A DNA stretch of 64,000 nt from Maribacter arenosus (GTDB lineage: Bacteria > Bacteroidota > Bacteroidia > Flavobacteriales > Flavobacteriaceae), in the NCBI RefSeq assembly GCF_014610845.1, contig NZ_JABTCG010000002.1, positions 1-64,000 on the forward strand. The letters are read 5' to 3'. A program made the translations under genes and the position numbers. Positions 7,751 through 16,945 of the stretch are shown here, piece by piece. Under the pieces are notes generated by a model. It saw only the letters and a program-made list of their open reading frames with translations. It did no database searches and was not told the origin of the DNA. Each line of letters opens with the position of its first letter. Position 1 is the stretch's first letter.

Positions 7751-10585
7751 ATGGCCGAACAAAAACGACTTTTTCTCCTTGATGCCTACGCCTTGATATT
7801 TCGTGGGTACTATGCTCTTATAAAAAACCCAAGAATCAATTCAAAAGGCATGGACACTTCTGCCATAATGGGGTTCACGAATTCCCTATTCGATGTGATA
7901 AAACGAGAGAAACCTGACCATTTGGCCGTATGTTTTGACAAAGGAGGAAGTACCGAGAGAACGGAAATGTTCCCAGAGTACAAGGCGAATCGGCTTGAAA
8001 CACCCGATGCCATAAAAATAGCCGTACCCTATATTCAGAAAATCTTAAAGGCCATGCATATCCCAGTCGTGGTTCAAGAAGGTTGGGAAGCTGATGACAT
8101 CATCGGAACGTTGGCCAAACAAGCTGAAAAAGAGGACTATAAGGTGTATATGGTTACGCCGGATAAGGATTTTGGACAATTGGTCTCTGAAAATATATTT
8201 ATGTACCGCCCTGCGCGAATGGGCAATGGTATCGAAATATGGGGGATTCCAGAAATACAAAAACGTTTTGGGGTTGAACGACCAGACCAGGTTATCGATT
8301 ATTTAGGAATGATGGGCGATGCAAGTGATAATATTCCTGGTCTCCCCGGTGTAGGTGACAAGACCGCCAAAAAATTCATTGAGGAATTTGGGTCCTTGGA
8401 AGGACTTTTGGCAAATACCGACAAGTTAAAGGGAAAAATGAAAGAGAAGGTGGAAGAACATGGCGAACTAGGTCTGCTCTCAAAAAAACTAGCCACTATT
8501 TGCACCACCGTAGATGTAACTTTTGATGCCGATGATTATATCCTTTCTGAGCCAGATGGTGGCAAAGTACAAGAAATTTTTGAGGAACTCGAATTTAGAA
8601 GACTAAAAGATCAGTTCCTTAAGATATTCTCGGGTGAGCCAGATATAACACCAAATAATCCAGAAGGTAAAACACCTATATCGAAGGCGCCCGTAGAAGC
8701 TGGCGGCGGACAGTTTTCTCTTTTCGGGAACGATGGCAATGCCCCGGCCACAATAAAGAAAACCTCCGGAAGAAAGACCATTAAAGACGTTCCGCATGTA
8801 TACCAGAGTGTTACCGGAACTATGGGCTTGAAGCTTTTTATGCAAAATGTAATGAAACAAACATCCGTTTGTTTTGATACGGAGACCACAGGTTTGAATC
8901 CACTTACTGCCGAGTTAGTGGGAATCGCCTTTTCATGGGAAACGGGAAAAGGATTCTATATCCCATTTCCTGAAAATAAAGAAGAAGCCCAAGAACTTAT
9001 AGAGCACTTGAGGCCCTTTTTCGAATCCTCGGCCATCGAGAAGATAGGTCAGAATCTTAAGTATGACATTAAAGTTTTACATAAATACGATATTCAGGTA
9101 AAAGGCAAATGTTTTGACACCATGTTGGCCCACTATCTGATTAATCCAGACATGCGCCACAATATGGACGTATTATCGGAAACTTATTTGAATTATACCC
9201 CGGTATCGATCACTGAACTCATCGGTAAAAAAGGTAAAAACCAATTGAGTATGCGAGATATTCCATTGGAGCAACAGACCGAATACGCTGTTGAAGACGC
9301 CGATATCACCTATCAATTAGCACAGCATTTTAGACCTGAATTGGCGGAAGCCAAAACAGAAGAGCTTTTTGAGACTATCGAAATTCCGCTCTTACATGTT
9401 TTGGCGGATATGGAATTGGAAGGGATTAATCTGGATCAGGAATTTTTGCATTCGCTCTCCGAAGACCTGGACAATGACATTAAAAATCTGGAGACAAAAA
9501 TCTATAAAGAAGCCGATCAAGAGTTTAATATTGCCTCCCCCAAACAATTGGGTGAGATACTCTTCGATAAATTGAAATTGGTCGATAAGCCTAAGAAGAC
9601 AAAAACAGGTCAGTATTCCACTGCAGAGGATGTATTGTCCTATTTGGCCAAAGACCATCAAATCATTCGGGATGTGCTCGAATATCGCGGTTTGAGCAAA
9701 CTCAAAAGCACCTATGTTGATGCATTGCCAGAACAGGTAGAACCGTCGACAGGTAGGGTACATACCGATTATATGCAAACCGTTGCCGCAACAGGACGTC
9801 TAAGCAGTAACAATCCCAATCTACAGAACATCCCTATAAGAACTGAAAGAGGGCGACAAGTGCGTAAGGCATTCGTGCCTAGGGATGGGAATTACACGTT
9901 GTTAGCCGCGGATTATTCACAGATTGAATTGCGGATCATTGCTGCTTTAAGTAAAGAAACCACAATGATCGAGGCGTTTAAGAATGGAGAGGATATTCAT
10001 GCATCAACGGCCTCCAAAGTTTTCAATATACCACTAGAAGAGGTGACACGTGAACAGCGTAGCAATGCTAAGACCGTGAATTTCGGAATCATTTATGGCG
10101 TATCGGCTTTTGGGTTGAGCAACCAGACCGACCTGTCACGATCCGAAGCCAAGGAATTGATAGAAACCTATTATAAGACCTATCCCAAGCTTCGAAACTT
10201 TATCAGCGAACAGATCGACTTTGCCCGTGACCATGGCTACGTGCAAACCGTTTTGGGAAGACGTAGGTATTTAAAGGATATCAATGGAAGCAATCAAGTG
10301 GTTCGAGGTGCCGCCGAACGGAATGCCGTTAATGCCCCCATACAAGGCAGCGCTGCGGATATCATCAAAATTGCGATGATCAACATCCATAAAAAACTTA
10401 ACAAGGGCAAGTATAAAACCAAGATGTTATTACAGGTTCACGATGAATTGGTCTTTGATGTCTATAAACCCGAGCTAGAGGAATTAAAAACCCTTATAAA
10501 ATCCGAAATGGAGAACGCTTATAAACTTGATGTTCCCCTAGATGTGGATTTGGGCGTAGGGAATAATTGGTTAGAGGCACATTAA
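7751..10585 (+). CDS. polA: DNA polymerase I
   Basis: 944 residues, full length, with all three activities. The 5'-3' exonuclease domain covers about 1-300 (LLDAYALIFRGYYAL, EADDIIGTLA, GDASDNIPGLPGVGDKTA). The 3'-5' proofreading site is intact: FDTETTG near 374, NLKYDIKV near 435 and YAVEDADITY near 512. Polymerase motif A is AADYSQIELR near 720, motif B RSNAKTVNFGIIYG near 769, and motif C QVHDELVF near 895. It repairs gaps and removes Okazaki primers. ATG at 7751 is preceded by an A-rich stretch rather than a Shine-Dalgarno sequence, normal for this phylum. Unlike many bacterial PolI enzymes, proofreading residues are retained. Confidence 0.98.
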   Translation: MAEQKRLFLLDAYALIFRGYYALIKNPRINSKGMDTSAIMGFTNSLFDVIKREKPDHLAVCFDKGGSTERTEMFPEYKANRLETPDAIKIAVPYIQKILKAMHIPVVVQEGWEADDIIGTLAKQAEKEDYKVYMVTPDKDFGQLVSENIFMYRPARMGNGIEIWGIPEIQKRFGVERPDQVIDYLGMMGDASDNIPGLPGVGDKTAKKFIEEFGSLEGLLANTDKLKGKMKEKVEEHGELGLLSKKLATICTTVDVTFDADDYILSEPDGGKVQEIFEELEFRRLKDQFLKIFSGEPDITPNNPEGKTPISKAPVEAGGGQFSLFGNDGNAPATIKKTSGRKTIKDVPHVYQSVTGTMGLKLFMQNVMKQTSVCFDTETTGLNPLTAELVGIAFSWETGKGFYIPFPENKEEAQELIEHLRPFFESSAIEKIGQNLKYDIKVLHKYDIQVKGKCFDTMLAHYLINPDMRHNMDVLSETYLNYTPVSITELIGKKGKNQLSMRDIPLEQQTEYAVEDADITYQLAQHFRPELAEAKTEELFETIEIPLLHVLADMELEGINLDQEFLHSLSEDLDNDIKNLETKIYKEADQEFNIASPKQLGEILFDKLKLVDKPKKTKTGQYSTAEDVLSYLAKDHQIIRDVLEYRGLSKLKSTYVDALPEQVEPSTGRVHTDYMQTVAATGRLSSNNPNLQNIPIRTERGRQVRKAFVPRDGNYTLLAADYSQIELRIIAALSKETTMIEAFKNGEDIHASTASKVFNIPLEEVTREQRSNAKTVNFGIIYGVSAFGLSNQTDLSRSEAKELIETYYKTYPKLRNFISEQIDFARDHGYVQTVLGRRRYLKDINGSNQVVRGAAERNAVNAPIQGSAADIIKIAMINIHKKLNKGKYKTKMLLQVHDELVFDVYKPELEELKTLIKSEMENAYKLDVPLDVDLGVGNNWLEAH

Positions 10586-10704
10586 GCTTTTATAAAAAGC
10601 TGTTACGTTAAAACTAAGCTAAAATATAGGTTTATAATCCGAATCATATACTATTCAATAGTCGTTGGGCGTTGAAGATAAACTAGCCGTAACGGAGGAT
10701 TGAT

Positions 10705-11046
10705 ATGAAAAGGGCAATTTCAATTTTAGCATTGATTTTTTTCTGCGCTGTCGGATCGGGCCAAGTGAATTCTGATTCTTTTGGAGGTCAAGAAAACCAA
10801 ACGGTTCAAAAGATCAAGGTTTTTCCGAATCCAGCGACCAACGTGGTCAATATTCTAGGACTTACAAACAGTGCTAAAGCAGATATCCTGATATCGGATG
10901 TTTACGGAAACGCCCTATTAAAACATCAGTGGCATATTAAAAACAATGCCATTAATATTCCTATTGCTACTTTAGAACCAGGAATTTATATGGTAACAAT
11001 AATATCCCCAGAGCAAAAAGTACAGACCAGGTTCTATAAAAAATAA
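10705..11046 (+). CDS. Small secreted protein with T9SS type A sorting domain
   Basis: 113 residues. An N-terminal signal peptide (about 1-19, ending GSGQ) is followed by a short linker and then a type A T9SS C-terminal domain that fills nearly the whole protein: KVFPNPATNVVNI, then ILISDVYGNALL, and the ending LEPGIYMVTI...QTRFYKK. Such domains route passenger proteins across the outer membrane through the Por/gliding secretion system, but here almost no passenger remains. Unusually for the phylum, a good Shine-Dalgarno sequence (GGAGG) lies 7 bases before ATG. Either a tiny secreted protein or the end of a shortened gene; the intact signal peptide and ribosome site favour the former. Confidence 0.85.
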   Translation: MKRAISILALIFFCAVGSGQVNSDSFGGQENQTVQKIKVFPNPATNVVNILGLTNSAKADILISDVYGNALLKHQWHIKNNAINIPIATLEPGIYMVTIISPEQKVQTRFYKK

Positions 11047-11074
11047 AAGTCCACCCCGTAAAAAGGTAGACTTT
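11046..11074. terminator. Bidirectional terminator between convergent genes
   Basis: AAAGTC and GACTTT flank ACC/GGT in an imperfect hairpin with a C/A mismatch. It lies between two convergent genes ending at 11046 and 11101, and A/T-rich flanks could serve both directions. Confidence 0.5.
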
Positions 11075-11100
11075 GAAATCTTCAAAACACATTTTTCAGA

Positions 11101-11622
11101 TTATTTTCTTGTGAAAATAGCTTCTGCCCCTTCTAAATTGTCTTCGTTTACAACTTCGGCTGGAATAGTTAAGGTGTCACCATCCAATTTTATAGTAATT
11201 GTTTCCTCCATAGCATTTTCATCTATAAAAGTCAATTGGTCACCGTCTAACTCCCAAGTAGAAGAACTGGTTTCAACATTGGTAGGGCATTCTATCAATA
11301 GCCCGTTACCTTCGGGGTTAACATCTCTTCCCGTTTCCGTGAAATCCTTGGCCACTGCAGTTACCGTGTTGTCCGATTTAAATTCAAAAACCAGGATTTC
11401 GCAACCTGAAGCGGTTAAAACTTCGATAACATCATTCGCCAACCTTATTTCGTTGGGTGAACTTGCATTATCTATATTCAACTGTGTGAACTTCCATGTC
11501 CCTACAATGGAATCTTCATTTAGCAAATCATCTCCCTTATCCGTAGAGCAAGAAAAAACAAAGAAAAAAGCAAATAGATATAATATAGTAGTACGTTTCA
11601 TCATCTTTCGTTTAGTTAGCAT
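11101..11622 (-). CDS. Lipocalin-like lipoprotein
   Basis: 173 residues from the first ATG; internal ATG codons at 11604 and 11601 give a more typical lipoprotein start (MKRTTILYLF). A hydrophobic segment ends in FVFSCST, a lipobox with the lipidated cysteine. The body matches the lipocalin-like pattern common in Flavobacteriia: IVGTWKFTQL near the mature N-terminus, then FEFKSDNTVTAV, STWELDGDQLTF and KLDGDTLTIPAE, a row of beta strands around a ligand pocket. The two cysteines in the body (SGCEI, IECPT) could form a disulfide. Ligand and role are unknown. Its only near neighbour on this strand is the DUF5916 gene upstream. Confidence 0.8.
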   Translation of the reverse strand: MLTKRKMMKRTTILYLFAFFFVFSCSTDKGDDLLNEDSIVGTWKFTQLNIDNASSPNEIRLANDVIEVLTASGCEILVFEFKSDNTVTAVAKDFTETGRDVNPEGNGLLIECPTNVETSSSTWELDGDQLTFIDENAMEETITIKLDGDTLTIPAEVVNEDNLEGAEAIFTRK

Positions 11623-11678
11623 TATCTAGGCCTAAACGTAAAAATGAAGAATTTAGTATAAATAACAAGAATAACGGA

Positions 11679-14330
11679 TTACAAAATAAACCGATACGTT
11701 GCCTTGATCAAGAAAATGTTCTGTGGTTTCTCCTTATTGAAAACAGTCTCCCGCAAATCTTGAAATAGCATTTCCTGTGGATTGCCTGATTGCGACAAGT
11801 CTTGGGACCAAACCAAGTAAATCTCGGATCCAGGAGTGTATTCCCAACGTACTACCAGGTTAGAACGGAATTGGACAAAAGAGAAATCAGGATTATCAAA
11901 GCTGAAGTCGGTGGCACCGTCCAAATCTGCATCTACGGCATACACATCTTCCGTTAATGAAACCTGGTTATCTGAAAATTGGGTGATGCGATCTCTAAAA
12001 TTTTTTGCCAAAGGATCGGTTACTTCCTTGAAATCGGTATATCGCCCCCTGGAAATAAAGGGTTGCCCCCAATATTGAATCGTCAGATTGGGGTTTATGG
12101 TATAATTAAGACGGAAAGACATACTCAAGGTCCTTTGGTCAACCGTCCCGTTCAAATAACGGGTATCACCATTGACATCGAGATTATCTATGTACTGCAA
12201 CTTGTTTTTATTGACCCCATATTCAGGGGATGCAGAAATTCGAAGTGAATTTATAGGTTGGTAGACCACACCGAATTCCGCATAATAGGAACTGAATGAA
12301 TCGTCGACGGCTTTGTTCCCGTTATGGAAAAAATCGAATCTTAACTTTTTTCGCTCATCCATACTGATTCCATTCCAAAAGCTGAATTGAGGTGATTCCC
12401 TTAATCTGGGCCCTCCCCGTAAGGCGAAATTTGAATAGGATACCGTTTCATAGTTCATTCCAATATTACTGAACCAATTGTTTTTCCAATTTTGCCATGA
12501 ATTGGTATTGAACATCAAGCTATTATGATTTCCCCCGAAATCCCAGACACTCCAATGATTATAATTGATCCCTACTTTTCTAAAAGTATTATCGGGTCTC
12601 AAGGTTTGATACCCGATCCATGTGTAATGACGAATGTCATCGGCACGTCTTTGAAAACCTATATCGTTCAATTCAAGTTCCGGTGATCGCCAGGTCGCCC
12701 CAGTTTCAAACTTCCAGTGCCCATTACCTATTTTTCCAAGTTGCAGGTTGCCCCCTGTTCCGGTTAACGAGGTTCTTTCCGGATCAACTTCCACATGCCC
12801 TGCCCCGACCCTTTGAAACAAATGTGCGATGGATTCCTGGGTGTTCTGTATCGCTACTTCACTTCCTTTAACGTGACTCCATATAAAATTACCCCCAACG
12901 TACCAATCGCGTTCATTCCATTGATGTTTAAAATCGAACCCTCCTGAATAGGCCGACCTATGTAAAAAATCAAGGTCTTCGGTCAATCGATCCCTATTGG
13001 TTGCCGTAAATATTCCCCCTATAAAGCTATTTCGGTCATTGAAATCTTTTTGTAACCGACCCACAAAATAATTGGTCAAGGGTTCTACCACTTCTTTTCT
13101 ACGCTGTCCATTAGTATCTATAGTGGCATATTTTTTTGCGGTAACACTCTCTAACACCCCAATAGACCATCCGTTCTTGGTCTTACCACTGAATTTGGCC
13201 GCTCCTAATATATTGGTGTTTTCGGGTTGATCCACATATTCATTGTCCCCAGCATCAGGATACCCTTGCGGACTTCGCCCAATACGGCGCGAGTAGAACA
13301 AATTATCAGAGCCAAAGGTATTTCCTGCTTGGGAAGAAGACACACTGTAATCGAAAATGTTTTTGTTCTCAACAAAAAACGGTCGTTGTTCTTCAAAGAA
13401 AATCTGGAAACCGTCCAAGGCGATGGCCGAGGGATCAGCTTCTACCTGTCCAAAATCCGGATTTATGGTCAGGTCCATAGTCATATCATTGGTTATTCCA
13501 ATTTTCGCATCTAGACCCACGGTCAACTTACCATCGCTCCCATCGCGAAAGGGATTGCCTTCTTCGGCCTCATAGGTTCTTACACTCCCCACGGTATAAG
13601 GCTGTATTTCAAGTTGCTTTTGGGGTTCCAAATTCAATAATCCGTGCAGTTCACCAAATTCACTGACGAAACCTCCGGTATCCGGTGGTAAGCGTTGCCA
13701 CACCGAACGCTCTTCTTCCCTGAAATGTCTTCGCATCACTTCAAATCCCCATACCTGTTCTTTAGACTTACCGAATTTCAATTGGCTTAAAGGTATTTTC
13801 ATTTCGGCTGTCCAGCCGTCTGCACCTATATGTGTTTTGGTATACCAAATAGGATTCCAACTATCATCTTCATTTCCACCATTATTCGATTCAAATACAT
13901 CGCCCTTTACCCCTGCTGCCGATACAATGAATCCGAAGGCAGTTCGCTTATCATGGTAGCTATCGATGAAAATACCCACCCAATCCCCATCAAAACCATC
14001 GCGACGCGAAAGTCGTTTTACAATTTTTTCGGGTTCGCTGTCCAAACAATGTATGCCTACATAAATGAATTTTTGATCATAAGTGAGCTTAAATCGGGTC
14101 TGGTTGCTCGGTGCGGTATTTTCATCAGGTCTAGATTCTATAAAATCATTTTCCCAATCAACAATATTCCAAGAAATATCATCTAGAACACCATCAATAA
14201 TCGGTGGTTTTGCAGCTTCCAAGGCCCTCGTTGTATAAATTCTTTTAGGTACGACTTTCGTTGAATCCTGTGCAAGTGAAGTTGTTTGTACAATCAATAT
14301 CGAACAAATTAATAGAAGGCCGGTCCTCAT
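11679..14330 (-). CDS. DUF5916 outer-membrane protein with N-terminal CBM9-like domain
   Basis: 883 residues. A signal peptide (1-20, ending SLAQ) precedes a carbohydrate-binding family 9-like domain (about 30-220), recognisable from AKPPIIDGVLDDISW, FKLTYDQKFIYVGIHCLDSEP and WTAEMKIPLSQLKFG. From about 240 on comes the DUF5916 region, rich in alternating aromatic strands and ending in an aromatic residue-leucine tail (TYRFIL), as expected of an outer-membrane beta barrel. Proteins of this architecture are abundant in Bacteroidota; function is not established, perhaps sugar or lipid transport or binding. It is monocistronic, with about 230 bp to the divergent rplM promoter region. Confidence 0.85.
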   Translation of the reverse strand: MRTGLLLICSILIVQTTSLAQDSTKVVPKRIYTTRALEAAKPPIIDGVLDDISWNIVDWENDFIESRPDENTAPSNQTRFKLTYDQKFIYVGIHCLDSEPEKIVKRLSRRDGFDGDWVGIFIDSYHDKRTAFGFIVSAAGVKGDVFESNNGGNEDDSWNPIWYTKTHIGADGWTAEMKIPLSQLKFGKSKEQVWGFEVMRRHFREEERSVWQRLPPDTGGFVSEFGELHGLLNLEPQKQLEIQPYTVGSVRTYEAEEGNPFRDGSDGKLTVGLDAKIGITNDMTMDLTINPDFGQVEADPSAIALDGFQIFFEEQRPFFVENKNIFDYSVSSSQAGNTFGSDNLFYSRRIGRSPQGYPDAGDNEYVDQPENTNILGAAKFSGKTKNGWSIGVLESVTAKKYATIDTNGQRRKEVVEPLTNYFVGRLQKDFNDRNSFIGGIFTATNRDRLTEDLDFLHRSAYSGGFDFKHQWNERDWYVGGNFIWSHVKGSEVAIQNTQESIAHLFQRVGAGHVEVDPERTSLTGTGGNLQLGKIGNGHWKFETGATWRSPELELNDIGFQRRADDIRHYTWIGYQTLRPDNTFRKVGINYNHWSVWDFGGNHNSLMFNTNSWQNWKNNWFSNIGMNYETVSYSNFALRGGPRLRESPQFSFWNGISMDERKKLRFDFFHNGNKAVDDSFSSYYAEFGVVYQPINSLRISASPEYGVNKNKLQYIDNLDVNGDTRYLNGTVDQRTLSMSFRLNYTINPNLTIQYWGQPFISRGRYTDFKEVTDPLAKNFRDRITQFSDNQVSLTEDVYAVDADLDGATDFSFDNPDFSFVQFRSNLVVRWEYTPGSEIYLVWSQDLSQSGNPQEMLFQDLRETVFNKEKPQNIFLIKATYRFIL

Positions 14331-14513
14331 TTGAATGATTGTTTATGATCGATGTGTTACTAAAAGACTAGTGGTATAAGGAAACGTTACACTACCTTTG
14401 CTTTTTAAGATTATTTTAACAGAAATAATCGAACTCTTGCCACCCAAATAATGGAAAAATAGAAAGTCACTTTACATCCTTTTTTAATTCGAAAAAATAT
14501 TCCGAATTTAGCA

Positions 14514-14544
14514 TTTGTATTTCTGCATATTAATTGTACATTTG
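14514..14544 (+). promoter_or_regulatory. Bacteroidota-type promoter of rplM-rpsI
   Basis: TTTG at 14514-14517 and TACATTTG at 14537-14544 are separated by exactly 19 bases, a perfect match to TTTG-N19-TAnnTTTG. A transcript start near 14551 leaves a leader of about 40 bases before the GTG start of rplM. Confidence 0.85.
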
Positions 14545-14591
14545 CACCCCGTTTATAGGGATTGGAGTATTTAATCAATAAAAATATTAGT

Positions 14592-15047
14592 GTGGACACA
14601 TTAAGCTACAAGACTATATCTGCCAATAAAACTACTGTAAACAAGCAGTGGTTATTGGTCGATGCTGAAGGAGAGACATTAGGACGTCTTGCTTCTAAAG
14701 TTGCCAAATTACTTAGGGGCAAACATAAACCTAATTTTACTCCCCATGTTGATTGTGGAGACAACGTTGTTATCATCAATGCTGAAAAAATTTACCTTTC
14801 AGGAAATAAATGGGAAAGCAAAACATACAGTCGCTACACGGGTTACCCAGGTGGTCAACGTACGTCAACGGTAAAACAAGTGTTGGACAAGAATCCTGAA
14901 AGGATTGTAGAAAAAGCTATCAAAGGAATGCTCCCAAAAAATAAGTTAGGTGCGGATCTTTTCAGAAACCTTAAGGTAAATGTAGGGCCAAGCCACGATC
15001 AGGAAGCCCAAAAACCAACTGTTATAAATTTAAACGACCTTAAATAA
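14592..15047 (+). CDS. rplM: 50S ribosomal protein L13
   Basis: 151 residues when started at GTG 14592 (read as [15 protein letters not shown]), the usual N-terminus of flavobacterial L13. A longer frame begins at a TTG at 14562, but those ten residues are not conserved in L13 and would start about 11 bases after the predicted transcript start. Conserved features include [38 protein letters not shown] and [10 protein letters not shown]. It assembles early onto 23S rRNA. It is translationally coupled to rpsI: its TAA overlaps the next ATG by one base. Confidence 0.97.
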   Translation: MDTLSYKTISANKTTVNKQWLLVDAEGETLGRLASKVAKLLRGKHKPNFTPHVDCGDNVVIINAEKIYLSGNKWESKTYSRYTGYPGGQRTSTVKQVLDKNPERIVEKAIKGMLPKNKLGADLFRNLKVNVGPSHDQEAQKPTVINLNDLK

Positions 15048-15433
15048 TGGAAGTAATTCACAAAATAGGGAGAAGAAAAACGGCCGTTGCACGAGTTTAT
15101 CTTTCAGAAGGCAAAGGAGACATCACAGTAAATGACAGGGAGTTAGCCAAATATTTTCCTACGGCTACCCTTCAATACAAAGTGAAGCAAGCATTTGCTT
15201 TGACCAATACCGAGGACAACTACAATGTTAAAGTCAATGTATACGGGGGAGGTATAACCGGTCAGGCCGAAGCTATTCGATTGGCTCTTTCCAGGGCTTT
15301 GTGCGAAATTGATGCAGAAAATAGAGCTGCGCTAAAACCTGAAGGTCTATTGACCAGGGATCCCAGAATGGTGGAACGTAAGAAATTCGGTCAGAAGAAG
15401 GCCCGTAAGAAGTTCCAGTTCTCCAAGCGTTAA
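15047..15433 (+). CDS. rpsI: 30S ribosomal protein S9
   Basis: 128 residues, normal for S9. The N-terminus carries IGRRKTAVARVYL, the middle VYGGGITGQAEAIRLALSRAL, and the end is the characteristic basic tail GQKKARKKFQFSKR that reaches the P-site tRNA. The ATG overlaps the rplM stop codon (TAATG), so the two proteins are coupled as in most bacteria. Confidence 0.98.
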   Translation: MEVIHKIGRRKTAVARVYLSEGKGDITVNDRELAKYFPTATLQYKVKQAFALTNTEDNYNVKVNVYGGGITGQAEAIRLALSRALCEIDAENRAALKPEGLLTRDPRMVERKKFGQKKARKKFQFSKR

Positions 15434-15695
15434 TGGCATTGCTGAACTTGTTTCAGCATCATTACAATATTGAATACATACTGAATCGAGTTCAGTATTA
15501 ACCCAGTTCATTGAAAGTCCCTTTTTTGGGGCAATTAAAAAATCCTGATTTTCATTTCCGATGAAAGTATCGATTCGAACAATGAATCGATTTTCAGGTA
15601 AATTAGTTTAGCATCTAAATGCTTGAGGCTTTGCGTCATAGGCGCGATACCACTCTAGCATTGCTAATTCAAAAGAACGTAAACTAAATTTAAAA
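15434..15695 (+). promoter_or_regulatory. Hairpin-rich spacer ahead of rpsB (candidate S2 leader)
   Basis: This 262-bp gap has no gene but several hairpins: GCTGAA/TTCAGC (15441-15457), TACTGAA/TTCAGTA (15479-15497) and TCGATTC/GAATCGA (about 15571-15591). None ends in a clear T-run, so they do not look like simple terminators. In many bacteria S2 represses its own rpsB-tsf mRNA through a structured leader; that this region does so is inferred from position and structure only. Confidence 0.4.
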
Positions 15696-16868
15696 ATGGC
15701 GAAAGTCGAAGTAAAAGAATTATTGGAAGCAGGTGTGCATTTTGGCCACCTAACAAGAAAATGGAATCCCAACATGGCGCCCTACATCTACATGGAGCGC
15801 AACGGAATCCACGTTATCAACCTTTACAAAACGGTAGCAAAACTAGATGAGGCCAATGAGGCCCTTAAAAAAATTGCTGCCTCAGGCCGAAAAATACTTT
15901 TTGTGGCCACTAAAAAACAAGCCAAGGATATCGTTGCCGAAAAAGTAGCAAATGTAAACATGCCATACATCACTGAAAGATGGCCAGGAGGCATGTTGAC
16001 CAACTTTGTGACAATACGTAAAGCTGTTAAGAAAATGGCTTCGATCGACCGAATGAAGAAAGATGGAACGTTCAATACACTTTCTAAAAAGGAACGATTA
16101 CAAGTTGACCGTTTGCGTGCCAAATTAGAAAAGAACTTGGGGTCCATTTCTGAAATGACCCGTCTTCCTGGGGCGCTTTTTATCGTGGACACCATGAGGG
16201 AACACATTGCGGTCAAGGAAGCCCAAAAATTGAACATCCCCATTTTCGCCATGGTCGATACCAATTGCGACCCTAGGGATATCGATTTTGTGATTCCATC
16301 GAATGATGATGCCTCCAAGTCCATAGCCATAATAATGGGCCAAGTCACTGATGCTGTTGCCGAAGGTCTATCTGAAAGAAAGGCTGAAAAACAGGTTGAT
16401 CCTGAAGAAGGAAAGGGCAAGAAGAGGGAAAAAATCACACAAGAAGCTCCAAAAGTCGCATCTTCAAAGATTGAATCTGCCCCAAAAGCAAAGAAAATCG
16501 AGGAAGCACCTGTCGTTGCCGAAGCACCAGCTGTAAAGGACGATACAAAACCGACCAAAGTAGCCGAAGAGAAAAAAGTAGCCGCAGAGAAAGCTGTTGA
16601 ATCGAAAATGACCAAAAGTGATGATTTTACAAAAATAGAAGGGATTGGTCCCAAAGCAGCGGAAGCCATAATTAACGCCGGCATTAAATCCTTTGCAGAA
16701 TTATCAAAGGCCAAAGCTGATGAAATCAAGGAAATTTTGACCGAGGCAAGTTCAAGAATGGCTCATTTAGATCCAACTTCTTGGCCGAAGCAAGCTAAAA
16801 TGGCAGCAAAAGGCAAGTGGGACGAGCTTAAGGAATGGCAAGACAATGCCAAAGGGGGTGTTGAATAG
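15696..16868 (+). CDS. rpsB: 30S ribosomal protein S2 with C-terminal helix-hairpin-helix extension
   Basis: 390 residues, about 150 longer than a typical S2. Residues 1 to about 225 are canonical S2 (LLEAGVHFGHLTRKWNP, ERWPGGMLTNF, PGALFIVDTMREHIAV, IPIFAMVDTNCDP). A Lys/Glu/Ala/Pro-rich linker follows (about 225-305), then a compact domain, FTKIEGIGPKAAEAIINAG and HLDPTSWPKQAKMAAKGKW, of the helix-hairpin-helix type known from the tails of Bacteroidota L21. The frame is continuous to the stop codon at 16868, so this is a real fusion. The tail probably binds RNA or DNA at the ribosome periphery; its role is unknown. It is followed 77 bp later by tsf. Confidence 0.97.
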   Translation: MAKVEVKELLEAGVHFGHLTRKWNPNMAPYIYMERNGIHVINLYKTVAKLDEANEALKKIAASGRKILFVATKKQAKDIVAEKVANVNMPYITERWPGGMLTNFVTIRKAVKKMASIDRMKKDGTFNTLSKKERLQVDRLRAKLEKNLGSISEMTRLPGALFIVDTMREHIAVKEAQKLNIPIFAMVDTNCDPRDIDFVIPSNDDASKSIAIIMGQVTDAVAEGLSERKAEKQVDPEEGKGKKREKITQEAPKVASSKIESAPKAKKIEEAPVVAEAPAVKDDTKPTKVAEEKKVAAEKAVESKMTKSDDFTKIEGIGPKAAEAIINAGIKSFAELSKAKADEIKEILTEASSRMAHLDPTSWPKQAKMAAKGKWDELKEWQDNAKGGVE

Positions 16869-16945
16869 ATAGCCACAAAGCAGGGATTAAATGAAATAAC
16901 AACATTATTGTCATATACCTATGACAGTATTAAATAACAAATAAG

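Noticed and set aside
11111-11629. 172-codon frame antisense to the lipocalin-like gene
   Set aside because: Ser/Val/Thr-rich antisense artefact opposite a lipoprotein with a clear lipobox.
15824-16729. 301-codon frame antisense to rpsB
   Set aside because: Caused by codon bias on the rpsB strand; no protein family or start context supports it.
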